Positions 14,569 through 20,655 of a stretch of 20,655 nucleotides of DNA are shown here, one piece after another. Source of the DNA: JBBSUX01 sp038234045 (lineage in GTDB: Bacteria; Pseudomonadota; Gammaproteobacteria; Burkholderiales; Burkholderiaceae_C); assembly GCA_038234045.1 (NCBI GenBank), contig JBBSUX010000025.1:1-20655 (forward strand), given 5' to 3'. The position numbers and the translations under genes are program-made. Under the pieces are notes generated by a model. That model searched no databases and was not told where the DNA came from. It saw only the letters and a program-made list of their open reading frames with translations. Every line of letters begins with the position of its first letter. Position 1 is the first letter of the stretch.

Positions 14569-15180
14569 CTATTTGCGCATCACTTTTTCGGACGGTGTGA
14601 GCGCCTCTATGTACGCTGGGCGAGAAAAGATCCGCTCGGCATACTTAAGCAAGGGAGCTGCGTTCTTGCTGAGATCAATACCGTAGTAATCGAGCCTCCA
14701 CAGCAGTGGCGCAATCGCGACGTCGAGCATCGAGAAACTATCGCCCAGCATGAACTTGTTTTTCAGGAATACCGGCGCGAGTTGGGTGAGCCGGTCCCGA
14801 ATGTGCGAACGCGCTTTTTCGAGCGCCTTCTCGTTGCCTTTGGTGCCGCGAGCTTCCAGGGCTCCCACATGTACGAAAAGCTCTTTTTCAAAATTGAGCA
14901 GAAACAGGCGAACGCGTGCCCGGTCGACGGGATCACCCGGCATCAACTGCGGATGGGGAAACCGCTCGTCGATGTATTCGTTGATGATGTTCGATTCATA
15001 GAGGATGAGATCGCGCTCGACCAGAATCGGAACCTGCCCGTAGGGATTCATCACGTTGATGTCTTCGGGTTTGTTGTACAGGTCAACATCCCGGATCTCG
15101 AAATCCATGCCTTTTTCGAACAGCACGAAACGGCAGCGGTGGGAAAAAGGACAGGTCGTCCCCGAATAAAGCACCATCAT
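14569..15180 (-). CDS. sspA: Stringent starvation protein A SspA
   Basis: A 203-residue protein with a glutathione S-transferase fold. In E. coli SspA binds RNA polymerase and changes promoter choice in stationary phase and stress; it has no GST activity. The N-terminal thioredoxin-like domain opens MMVLYSGTTCPFSHRCRFVL and has NPYGQVPILVERDLILYESN with the GST-type cis-Pro and Glu-Ser. The C-terminal helical domain includes MLDVAIAPLLWRL. The ATG at 15180 is preferred, as AGGAG lies nine bases upstream; the ATG at 15186 leaves only three bases. A terminator just upstream separates it from the pet genes, so it may have its own promoter, which I could not identify. Confidence 0.95.
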   Translation of the reverse strand: MMVLYSGTTCPFSHRCRFVLFEKGMDFEIRDVDLYNKPEDINVMNPYGQVPILVERDLILYESNIINEYIDERFPHPQLMPGDPVDRARVRLFLLNFEKELFVHVGALEARGTKGNEKALEKARSHIRDRLTQLAPVFLKNKFMLGDSFSMLDVAIAPLLWRLDYYGIDLSKNAAPLLKYAERIFSRPAYIEALTPSEKVMRK

Positions 15181-15194
15181 GGGCATGAACTCCT

Positions 15195-15234
15195 AAAAAT
15201 CGAAAGAGCGGGCTGTGCCACACACACCCGCTCT
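15195..15234 (-). terminator. Intrinsic terminator after petC
   Basis: AGAGCGGG (15205-15212) and CCCGCTCT (15227-15234) form a perfect 8-base stem, and inner TGTG/CACA pairing can extend it. On the minus strand the stem is followed by TTCGATTTTT (T run at 15195-15199). It lies between petC and sspA and overlaps the region just upstream of the sspA ribosome binding site. Confidence 0.75.
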
Positions 15235-15302
15235 CACATCGGCAAATCAAACTCCAGTCGGGGGACCATTTGTCCGGACCCGTTTGGAAAAAAGGACAGC
15301 TC

Positions 15303-16076
15303 TCAGCGAACCCTTCGCCAGTACGAAGCACTCAGGCGCCATGCGAAGAAACAGAAAACCAGCAAGAACAGTAGAACGCCCACGCCGACACGCATTCGCG
15401 TATTGCGGGCGGGTTCTCCCATCCATTCGAGATAGTTCACCAGATCACCAATGGTCTGCTCATATTGCAAATGGCTCATGGTGCCGGGGGACACCTGCTC
15501 CCAGCCAGTGAAAACCTCTTCAGCATGTCCGTTCTCTTCCCGCTTGTCATAGACAGGGCGTCGCTCCCCCTGCAATTGCCAAAGCGGGTTGGGCATGCCC
15601 ACATTCGGAAACGCCAGATTGTTCCATCCCGTCGGCCGAGCGTCGTCTCGGTAGAAAGCGCGCAGAAATGTGTAGAGGTAATCCGGCCCGGTCCCACCGT
15701 GACCGGCACGCGAGCGTGCAACAAGTGTGAGATCCGGAGGATTCGCACCAAACCACTGCTTCGCCTCCTTCGGATCCATGGATGACTTCATGGTTTCGCC
15801 GATCTTGGTCGTGGCGAACAACAGGTTGTCCTTGATCTGCTTTTCAGTCAGTCCGATGTCTTTCAAGCGGTTGTAGCGCATGAAGGCAGCAGAGTGACAA
15901 CCCAGACAATAGTTGACGAACACTTTCGCGCCGTTCTGCATCGATTGCAGATCGGTGGTCTGGTTCGGCGCCTTATCCCAGGCGAACCCGTGCTCCTCAG
16001 CGTGCACAGCCGACACGAGGCCGATTGCGACGAGAAACGTCGCGACGATCCGTTTGGTAGTTCCCAAGATTTTCAT
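15303..16076 (-). CDS. petC: Cytochrome c1 of the bc1 complex
   Basis: A 257-residue cytochrome c1, which takes electrons from the Rieske protein to soluble cytochrome c. The start at 16076 (MKILGTTKRIVATFLVAIGL) gives a signal peptide ending VHA before Glu27; upstream codons in frame extend back into petB and are discarded. The haem-binding motif CLGCH is at 57-61, and the axial methionine is likely Met161 in PNVGMPNPLW. A C-terminal membrane anchor follows (about 233-249: VGVGVLLFLLVFCFFAW), ending in basic residues on the cytoplasmic side. It begins 20 bases after the petB stop. Order petA-petB-petC is standard. Confidence 0.96.
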   Translation of the reverse strand: MKILGTTKRIVATFLVAIGLVSAVHAEEHGFAWDKAPNQTTDLQSMQNGAKVFVNYCLGCHSAAFMRYNRLKDIGLTEKQIKDNLLFATTKIGETMKSSMDPKEAKQWFGANPPDLTLVARSRAGHGGTGPDYLYTFLRAFYRDDARPTGWNNLAFPNVGMPNPLWQLQGERRPVYDKREENGHAEEVFTGWEQVSPGTMSHLQYEQTIGDLVNYLEWMGEPARNTRMRVGVGVLLFLLVFCFFAWRLSASYWRRVR

Positions 16077-16096
16077 AGTGGTTCTCGTGCTACCGG

Positions 16097-17497
16097 TCAA
16101 TGTGCTGCGAACGTCACGCGATCCGGTACGGGCTTCGGCGTACCCAGACGGCTCCACCACGGCATCAGAAGGAAAAAGCCGAAATAGAACAAGGTGGCCG
16201 CCTGCGCAATAAGATTTCCTGTCGGAGACGGAGGCTGCACACCCAGATATGCAAGCGCGAAAAAGTTAACAACGAAAACCGCATATACGTATTTATGCCA
16301 GTCGGGCCGGTATCGAATGGACTTCACAGGACTGCGATCGAGCCAAGGCAAGAAGAACAGGATGACCACCGCGCCGCCCATGACAAGTACGCCCCAGAAC
16401 TTGGCGTCGATCAACAGCATCATCGCAATCACACCCAGCGCCACGAGAACGATCAGGCCCTTGAAGAAATTGGCAAGCTTGCTTTTGATGACCGTGAATA
16501 CCGTCGCACCGAGCACGCAGGCGATGAGCGCATAAATCGTCTCGCCAGTGATAGCTCGCAACATCGAATAAAAAGGCGTGAAGTACCACACTGGCGCAAT
16601 GTGGCCGGGCGTCTTCAACGAATCAGCTGGAATAAAGTTGTTGTATTCCAGAAAATAACCTCCGGCCTCCGGCGCGAAAAAGATCACAGCGGTGAAGACC
16701 AGCAGGAATACGCTCACCGCGAAGATGTCATGCACGGTGTAGAAGGGATGGAACGGAATGCCATCAAGCGGAATACCGTCGGCATCCTTGTGTTTCTTGA
16801 TCTCGACGCCGTCGGGATTATTGGAGCCCACCTCATGCAAGGCGATGATGTGCGCAACCACCAGCCCCAGCAGCACCAACGGAACCGCGATGACGTGGAA
16901 ACTGAAAAAACGGTTGAGAGTGGCATCCGACACAACGTAGTCACCACGGATGAGCAAAGCCAGATCCGGTCCGACGAACGGAATCGCTGCAAACAGATTC
17001 ACGATCACCTGCGCGCCCCAGTACGACATCTGACCCCAAGGCAGCAGATATCCCATGAAGGCCTCAGCCATCAAACAAAGGAAGATGCCGCAACCAAACA
17101 CCCAGACCAACTCACGTGGCTTGCGATAGGAGCCGTAAAGCAACCCGCGAAACATGTGCAAATAGACGACGATGAAAAACGCTGAAGCACCGGTGGAGTG
17201 CATATAGCGGATCAGCCATCCCCAAGGGACGTCCCGCATGATGTATTCAACCGAAGCAAACGCGAGCGTCGCATCAGGCTTGTAGTGCATCACCAGAAAA
17301 ATGCCGGTCACTATCTGAATAACGAGCACCAGCAGCGCGAGCGATCCGAACACGTACCAGAAGTTGAAATTCTTGGGCGCGTAGTACTCGCTCATATGCT
17401 CCCGATAGAGCTTGGAAGCGGGAAACCGGTTGTTCACCCAGTTTCCAAACTTCGCACCCATCGGAGCGTTAGGGGATAGTTCCTTGAAGTCGGCCAT
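16097..17497 (-). CDS. petB: Cytochrome b of the bc1 complex
   Basis: A 466-residue full-length cytochrome b with the two haem groups and both quinone sites. Four haem ligands form two pairs: His100/His114 on one helix and His201/His216 on another. The first part has GYLLPWGQMSYWGAQV, typical of the Qo region. The Qo motif usually written PEWY is PVWY here (302-305, within HIAPVWYFTPFYSML), a variant I recall from beta- and gammaproteobacteria. Eight or more hydrophobic helices are present, and the C-terminal part extends past the core. The ATG at 17497 follows GGAGCAC. The petA stop is 11 bases upstream. Confidence 0.97.
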   Translation of the reverse strand: MADFKELSPNAPMGAKFGNWVNNRFPASKLYREHMSEYYAPKNFNFWYVFGSLALLVLVIQIVTGIFLVMHYKPDATLAFASVEYIMRDVPWGWLIRYMHSTGASAFFIVVYLHMFRGLLYGSYRKPRELVWVFGCGIFLCLMAEAFMGYLLPWGQMSYWGAQVIVNLFAAIPFVGPDLALLIRGDYVVSDATLNRFFSFHVIAVPLVLLGLVVAHIIALHEVGSNNPDGVEIKKHKDADGIPLDGIPFHPFYTVHDIFAVSVFLLVFTAVIFFAPEAGGYFLEYNNFIPADSLKTPGHIAPVWYFTPFYSMLRAITGETIYALIACVLGATVFTVIKSKLANFFKGLIVLVALGVIAMMLLIDAKFWGVLVMGGAVVILFFLPWLDRSPVKSIRYRPDWHKYVYAVFVVNFFALAYLGVQPPSPTGNLIAQAATLFYFGFFLLMPWWSRLGTPKPVPDRVTFAAH

Positions 17498-17508
17498 GTC
17501 CGTGCTCC

Positions 17509-18129
17509 TCAGGCTGCTGCCCGGTCGTCTTCACCAATGATCAGACGCGTCGCCGTCAGATACTTGTGCGGGGGCACCGGCAAGTTGTCGGGCGCGGGTT
17601 TGTTCTTGAAGACCCGTCCCGCCAGATCGAAGGTCGAGCCATGACAGGGGCAAAGCCAACCGCCCGGCCAATCATCAGGCAAGGACGGTTGCGCGCCTGT
17701 TTGGAACTTGTCCGTCGGGGAGCATCCAAGATGGGTGCAAATTCCAACAACCACCAGAACCTCCGGCTTGATCGAACGATGTTCATTGCGGGCGTACGGG
17801 GGAGTGAATTCGTCTTGGTGGCGCAGGGAATGCGGATCGGCGAGCTCGTCGTCGTGCTTGGACAGGTCCGCAACTTCTTCGGGTGTGCGACGAACGATCC
17901 ATACCGGCTTGCCACGCCACTCGACCGTCATCTTCTGTCCGGGCAACAAACCTGAAATATCAGCCTCGACCGGAGCTCCGGCTGCCTTGGCTTTTTCCGA
18001 TGGCTCGAAAGAGCTGACAAAGGGAACCGCCACAGCGACGCCGCCAACCGCGCCGGCGCAGCTCGACGCGATGAGCCAGGTTCGCCTGCCATTGTCGACT
18101 TGCTGCGCGTCGATTACAGATGCACTCAT
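17509..18129 (-). CDS. petA: Rieske iron-sulfur subunit of the bc1 complex
   Basis: A 206-residue Rieske protein. The N-terminal GRRTWLI (14-20) followed by a hydrophobic span (to about 40) is a Tat-type signal anchor, as is usual for this subunit. The [2Fe-2S] cluster ligands are complete: CTHLGC (Cys131, His133, Cys136) and CPCHGS (Cys160, Cys162, His163), with cysteines 136 and 162 likely forming the structural disulfide. Length is typical. The start ATG has GAGGA seven bases upstream. It is the first gene of petA-petB-petC and has a promoter candidate about 40 bases upstream. Confidence 0.97.
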   Translation of the reverse strand: MSASVIDAQQVDNGRRTWLIASSCAGAVGGVAVAVPFVSSFEPSEKAKAAGAPVEADISGLLPGQKMTVEWRGKPVWIVRRTPEEVADLSKHDDELADPHSLRHQDEFTPPYARNEHRSIKPEVLVVVGICTHLGCSPTDKFQTGAQPSLPDDWPGGWLCPCHGSTFDLAGRVFKNKPAPDNLPVPPHKYLTATRLIIGEDDRAAA

Positions 18130-18172
18130 GGGAAATCCTCGAAGATCATCGCTTGACTGGAATCAACCGAAG

Positions 18173-18202
18173 ATTGTAGCGGAGCGATACAAGCAGATTC
18201 AA
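18173..18202 (-). promoter_or_regulatory. Candidate sigma-70 promoter of petA-petB-petC
   Basis: On the minus strand TTGAAT (18197-18202) and TACAAT (18173-18178) are 18 bases apart. The -10 matches the consensus at five of six bases and the -35 at four of six. Transcription would start near 18166, giving a leader of about 37 bases before the petA ATG. Confidence 0.5.
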
Positions 18203-18332
18203 TCCTGACGCCTGTGACGGGTGCAGCTCCGCAGCAGCAGGACCATCACAAACCGACGTCCAAGAAAACACTCGCGAGCCACGGCATCCATAATCCGCAC
18301 TCCCTCAAATGCCCCGAGCCCAAGGAGCTGCC

Positions 18333-18824
18333 ATGTCGGTCATGCAGGAGTTCAAGAAATTTGCGATCCGCGGCAATGTGGTCGATCTTGCGGTCGGTGT
18401 GATCATTGGCGCGGCTTTCAGCAAGATCGTCGACTCGCTTGTGAACGACATCATCATGCCGATCGTCGGATTGGTTTTCGGCAAACTGGATTTTTCGCAG
18501 TACTTCATTGTGCTGCACGCGATACCGCCTGGGGTGGCACGTAACCTGGCTGAACTCAAGAAAGCCGGCATCCCCGTCTTGGCCTACGGCAGCTTCATCA
18601 CGGTTGCCGTTAATTTCGCGATCTTGGCATTCATCATTTTCATGATGGTCAAAGAGATCAACCGCCTGCGCAAATTCGATGCCGAGAAGCCCGAGACACC
18701 GGAACCCGAGAAAACACCGGAAGACGTGCAGTTGCTACGCGAAATTCGGGATAGCTTGCAAAACCGCCCAGCGCTCGCTGCCGCTACCAATGGGATTCCG
18801 CCCTCTCCCGCTGCCAGCATCTGA
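18333..18824 (+). CDS. mscL: Large-conductance mechanosensitive channel MscL
   Basis: A 163-residue inner-membrane channel that opens under strong membrane tension to release solutes during osmotic downshock. The N-terminal helix MQEFKKFAIRGNVVDLAVGV leads into TM1 (IIGAAFSKIVDSLVNDIIMP), followed by a periplasmic loop and TM2 (SFITVAVNFAILAFIIFMMV). A charged C-terminal helix follows (EKTPEDVQLLREIRDSL). It is a little longer than the E. coli protein because of an Ala/Pro-rich tail. AAGGAG lies six bases before the ATG at 18333; the frame opens 24 bases earlier without support. No clear promoter was found in the 200 bases shared with petA, apart from a -10-like CATAAT near 18290. Confidence 0.96.
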   Translation: MSVMQEFKKFAIRGNVVDLAVGVIIGAAFSKIVDSLVNDIIMPIVGLVFGKLDFSQYFIVLHAIPPGVARNLAELKKAGIPVLAYGSFITVAVNFAILAFIIFMMVKEINRLRKFDAEKPETPEPEKTPEDVQLLREIRDSLQNRPALAAATNGIPPSPAASI

Positions 18825-18837
18825 CAGATATCAAATT

Positions 18838-18880
18838 AATAGCTGGTGGCGCTTGCTCATCAAGCGCATCAGCTATTTTT
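18838..18880. terminator. Long palindrome between convergent mscL and pdxA
   Basis: AATAGCTG (18838-18845) pairs with CAGCTATT (18870-18877), and GCGCTTG (18849-18855) pairs with CAAGCGC (18861-18867), with a small internal mismatch and loop CTCAT. On the plus strand it ends in five Ts, so it terminates mscL. On the minus strand the tail is only AT-rich, so it may also slow pdxA transcripts. The sequence resembles a palindromic repeat common between genes in Comamonadaceae, recalled and not checked. Confidence 0.75.
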
Positions 18881-18882
18881 CA

Positions 18883-19923
18883 TTACAAATTTTGCTTCGA
18901 CAGCAGACGCGCCATTCGTAGCGCGGCAAGCAAGCTGGAGGGGTCAGCGCGGCCCAATCCCGCCAAGTCGAAGGCGGTTCCATGATCCGGGCTGGTGCGC
19001 ACCAGGGGTAGCCCAAGGGTCACGTTCACACCATGTTCGACGCCGAGGTATTTGACGGGTATCAGGCCTTGATCGTGGTACATCGCCACCACCACGTCGA
19101 AGGCGCTGTGGTGATCCGGAGACGAACGGGCGCGCATGAAGATGGTGTCGGGCGCAAACGGCCCTTGGACATCAATCCTCTCTGCCCGGGCTACAGCCAC
19201 TGCTGGTTCGATGGTGTCGATTTCTTCCCGACCGAAAAGCCCACCCTCCCCCGCATGCGGATTGAGACCGGCCACGGCGATTCGCGGAGTCCGGCCCAGG
19301 ACCGCTGTCAGGCTCTGATGGGTGATGCGTAGTGTTTGCAGCACGCGCTCGAAAGTTACCGCTTCCAGCGCGTCGCGCAGCGACATGTGGATGCTCACCA
19401 GGACGGTGCGGAGCTCTTCATTGGCCAGCATCATCCGCACCGGAACATCGGCGACATTCCGACCCAGATAGAGCGCTGCTTCGCTCTGCAGCAATTCGGT
19501 GTGTCCGGGAAACTCAACGCCGGCTGCCGCGAGCGATTCCTTGTGCAGCGGCGCCGTGACCAGTGCCGCCAGTTCGCCGCGCAAGGTAGCGCGGGCTGCC
19601 CATATCACCGCTTCTGCGGCCTGGCGCCCGCCTTCTGCGCTGATAAGACCGAAAGGGACGATATGGCGCGCCTCGACCATGGGCAGAACCGGAACACTTC
19701 CGGGAGGCGCCAGCCAGACGTCGGCTGCTTCCTCCAGCACAGCGACGGCAAGCGAGGGCGCGCCAGGCGGAGTGATGCACCGCGTGGCACGGCGCATGAC
19801 CTCAACGTCCGCCACCACGAAAATTCCCTGTATCTCGGCGGGAAAATCCAGAAACAGGCGCGCGGTAATTTCCGGTCCGATACCGGCCGGGTCGCCGGCG
19901 GTGATGGCGATCGGCAGAGTCAT
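18883..19923 (-). CDS. pdxA: 4-hydroxythreonine-4-phosphate dehydrogenase PdxA
   Basis: A 346-residue metal-dependent dehydrogenase of the PdxA family. In pyridoxal phosphate synthesis it oxidises 4-phosphohydroxy-L-threonine with NAD; the product then combines with deoxyxylulose phosphate in PdxJ. The start has ITAGDPAGIGPEI. The metal-binding histidines are His141 (PGHTEL), His179 (SIHMSL) and His283 (MYHDQGLIPVKYL), and NPHAGEGGLFG (221-231) is the substrate-side motif. All key residues are present. The ATG at 19923 overlaps the Nif3-family stop (ATGA). PdxA-like paralogues that act on D-threonate phosphate exist, but no partner kinase is visible here, so the vitamin B6 role is preferred. 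Confidence 0.92.
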   Translation of the reverse strand: MTLPIAITAGDPAGIGPEITARLFLDFPAEIQGIFVVADVEVMRRATRCITPPGAPSLAVAVLEEAADVWLAPPGSVPVLPMVEARHIVPFGLISAEGGRQAAEAVIWAARATLRGELAALVTAPLHKESLAAAGVEFPGHTELLQSEAALYLGRNVADVPVRMMLANEELRTVLVSIHMSLRDALEAVTFERVLQTLRITHQSLTAVLGRTPRIAVAGLNPHAGEGGLFGREEIDTIEPAVAVARAERIDVQGPFAPDTIFMRARSSPDHHSAFDVVVAMYHDQGLIPVKYLGVEHGVNVTLGLPLVRTSPDHGTAFDLAGLGRADPSSLLAALRMARLLSKQNL

Positions 19924-20655
19924 GCCGGGTTGTCGATGTCGATGAAGGTGTGGCGCAGACCAAGCTCCTTCGCGATGTGGCCAGCAGCTGCCGGGGCGCC
20001 ATAACGTTCGCTCGCATGGTGGCCGCAGGCGACATAGGCAACGCCCGACTCCCGTGCATAGTGCGCCTGGGGCTCAGAAATCTCACCGGTGACAAAGGCA
20101 TCGGCTCCGGCGGCAATCGCTGCTTCGAAATAACTCTGTGCGCCTCCCGTACACCACGCCACGCGCCGAATCGGCCGGGTGTTGTCTTCCGGATGCGGAT
20201 CCACCAGCAGCACGGGGCGGCCCATGGCGGATTTCACAGCGCGGCCGAGCGATGCGGCGTCCGGCAGATCGGCGCTACCGATACAGCCAAGATCCTGATC
20301 GCCGAAATGGCCGTCGGCCGTCCATCCCAGCAACGCGGCAAATCGCGCGTTATTGCCGAGGCGGGGATGCGCATCGAGCGGCAGGTGATAGGCAAAAAGG
20401 TTGACATCGTGCGCCAGCAACAGGCGCAGACGCTCCTTGAGCCAGCCGGTCACGCGGCCATCGTGCCCGCGCCAGAACAGGCCGTGGTGAACGAAGATGG
20501 CACCGGCGCCAGCTTCGACCGCGGCCTCTATGAGCGCACGACTTGCGGTGACCCCTGAGACGATGTGCGCGATGCGATCCCGCCCCTCGACCTGCAGACC
20601 GTTCGGCCCGTAGTCCTTGAAACGCGATGGCTGCAGCAAATCGTCGAATCGACGC
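19920..20655 (-). CDS. Nif3-family dinuclear metal protein, 5' end beyond window
   Basis: A Nif3/YbgI-family protein, conserved in all domains of life and forming hexamers with a two-metal site; the substrate is not settled, although GTP cyclohydrolase I type 2 is a common database name. The frame remains open to the window edge: codons before the apparent TTG at 20639 read RRFDD, and then LLQPSRFKDYGPNGLQVEG is the family N-terminus. Only about ten to fifteen codons are probably missing. Metal ligands are visible in FVHHGLFW, AYHLPLDAHP and CGHHASERYG near the C-terminus. The stop overlaps the pdxA start by four bases, so the two are coupled. Confidence 0.92.
   Translation of the reverse strand, partial: RRFDDLLQPSRFKDYGPNGLQVEGRDRIAHIVSGVTASRALIEAAVEAGAGAIFVHHGLFWRGHDGRVTGWLKERLRLLLAHDVNLFAYHLPLDAHPRLGNNARFAALLGWTADGHFGDQDLGCIGSADLPDAASLGRAVKSAMGRPVLLVDPHPEDNTRPIRRVAWCTGGAQSYFEAAIAAGADAFVTGEISEPQAHYARESGVAYVACGHHASERYGAPAAAGHIAKELGLRHTFIDIDNPA

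Noticed and set aside
16100..17185. 361-codon open frame antisense to petB
   Set aside because: It is rich in His, Gln and Arg, as expected from the reverse complement of a membrane protein gene, and has no recognisable domain.
1..20655. CRISPR array, phage genes or a defence system
   Set aside because: I saw no regularly spaced direct repeats, no Cas, restriction or phage structural proteins; apart from the left 2.3 kb the content is core metabolism.

Overview
This window looks like a chromosomal segment of a betaproteobacterium, most likely order Burkholderiales. The support is gene order: a pilB-pilC-pilD-coaE-zapD-yacG cluster faces a secA-argJ-DUF815-mutT cluster, and sspB-sspA-petC-petB-petA follows. 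A long palindrome between mscL and pdxA resembles a dispersed repeat I associate with Comamonadaceae; that is from memory and not checked. No database search was possible, so all family calls rest on visible motifs.

Left end (1-2315) is an accessory patch. It starts with the end of an IS3-family insertion sequence (1-308). Next come three minus-strand genes for exported proteins: a ubiquitin-like protein with a signal peptide (276-665, 3' end cut by the IS), an IPTL-CTERM sorting-domain protein (702-1241), and a protein resembling the 'midcut-by-XrtH' family (1355-1888), which seems to carry two compensating frameshifts. A degenerate tRNA 3' end followed by a terminator-like hairpin (about 2128-2221) may mark an old integration boundary.

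From 2316 to 7811 a tightly coupled plus-strand run encodes type IV pilus assembly (pilB, pilC, pilD), CoA synthesis (coaE), cell division (zapD) and a gyrase-inhibitor zinc protein (yacG). Most junctions overlap by 1 or 4 bases. From 13310 down to 7916 the minus strand carries secA, argJ, a DUF815 ATPase and mutT, convergent with yacG. A short dciA-like gene (13578-13880) is divergent from secA, and a tRNA-Thr(TGT) sits at 13917-13992.

From 18129 down to 14029 the minus strand carries the cytochrome bc1 complex (petA, petB, petC), then sspA and sspB, with a terminator between petC and sspA. mscL (plus) is divergent from petA. The right end holds pdxA and a Nif3-family gene that runs off the window.

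The most unusual item is the secreted ubiquitin-like protein beside two proteins with exosortase-H-type sorting motifs. The exosortase is not in the window, and the ubiquitin gene and the midcut-like gene both look damaged, so this may be a decaying locus whose intact version should be sought in relatives.
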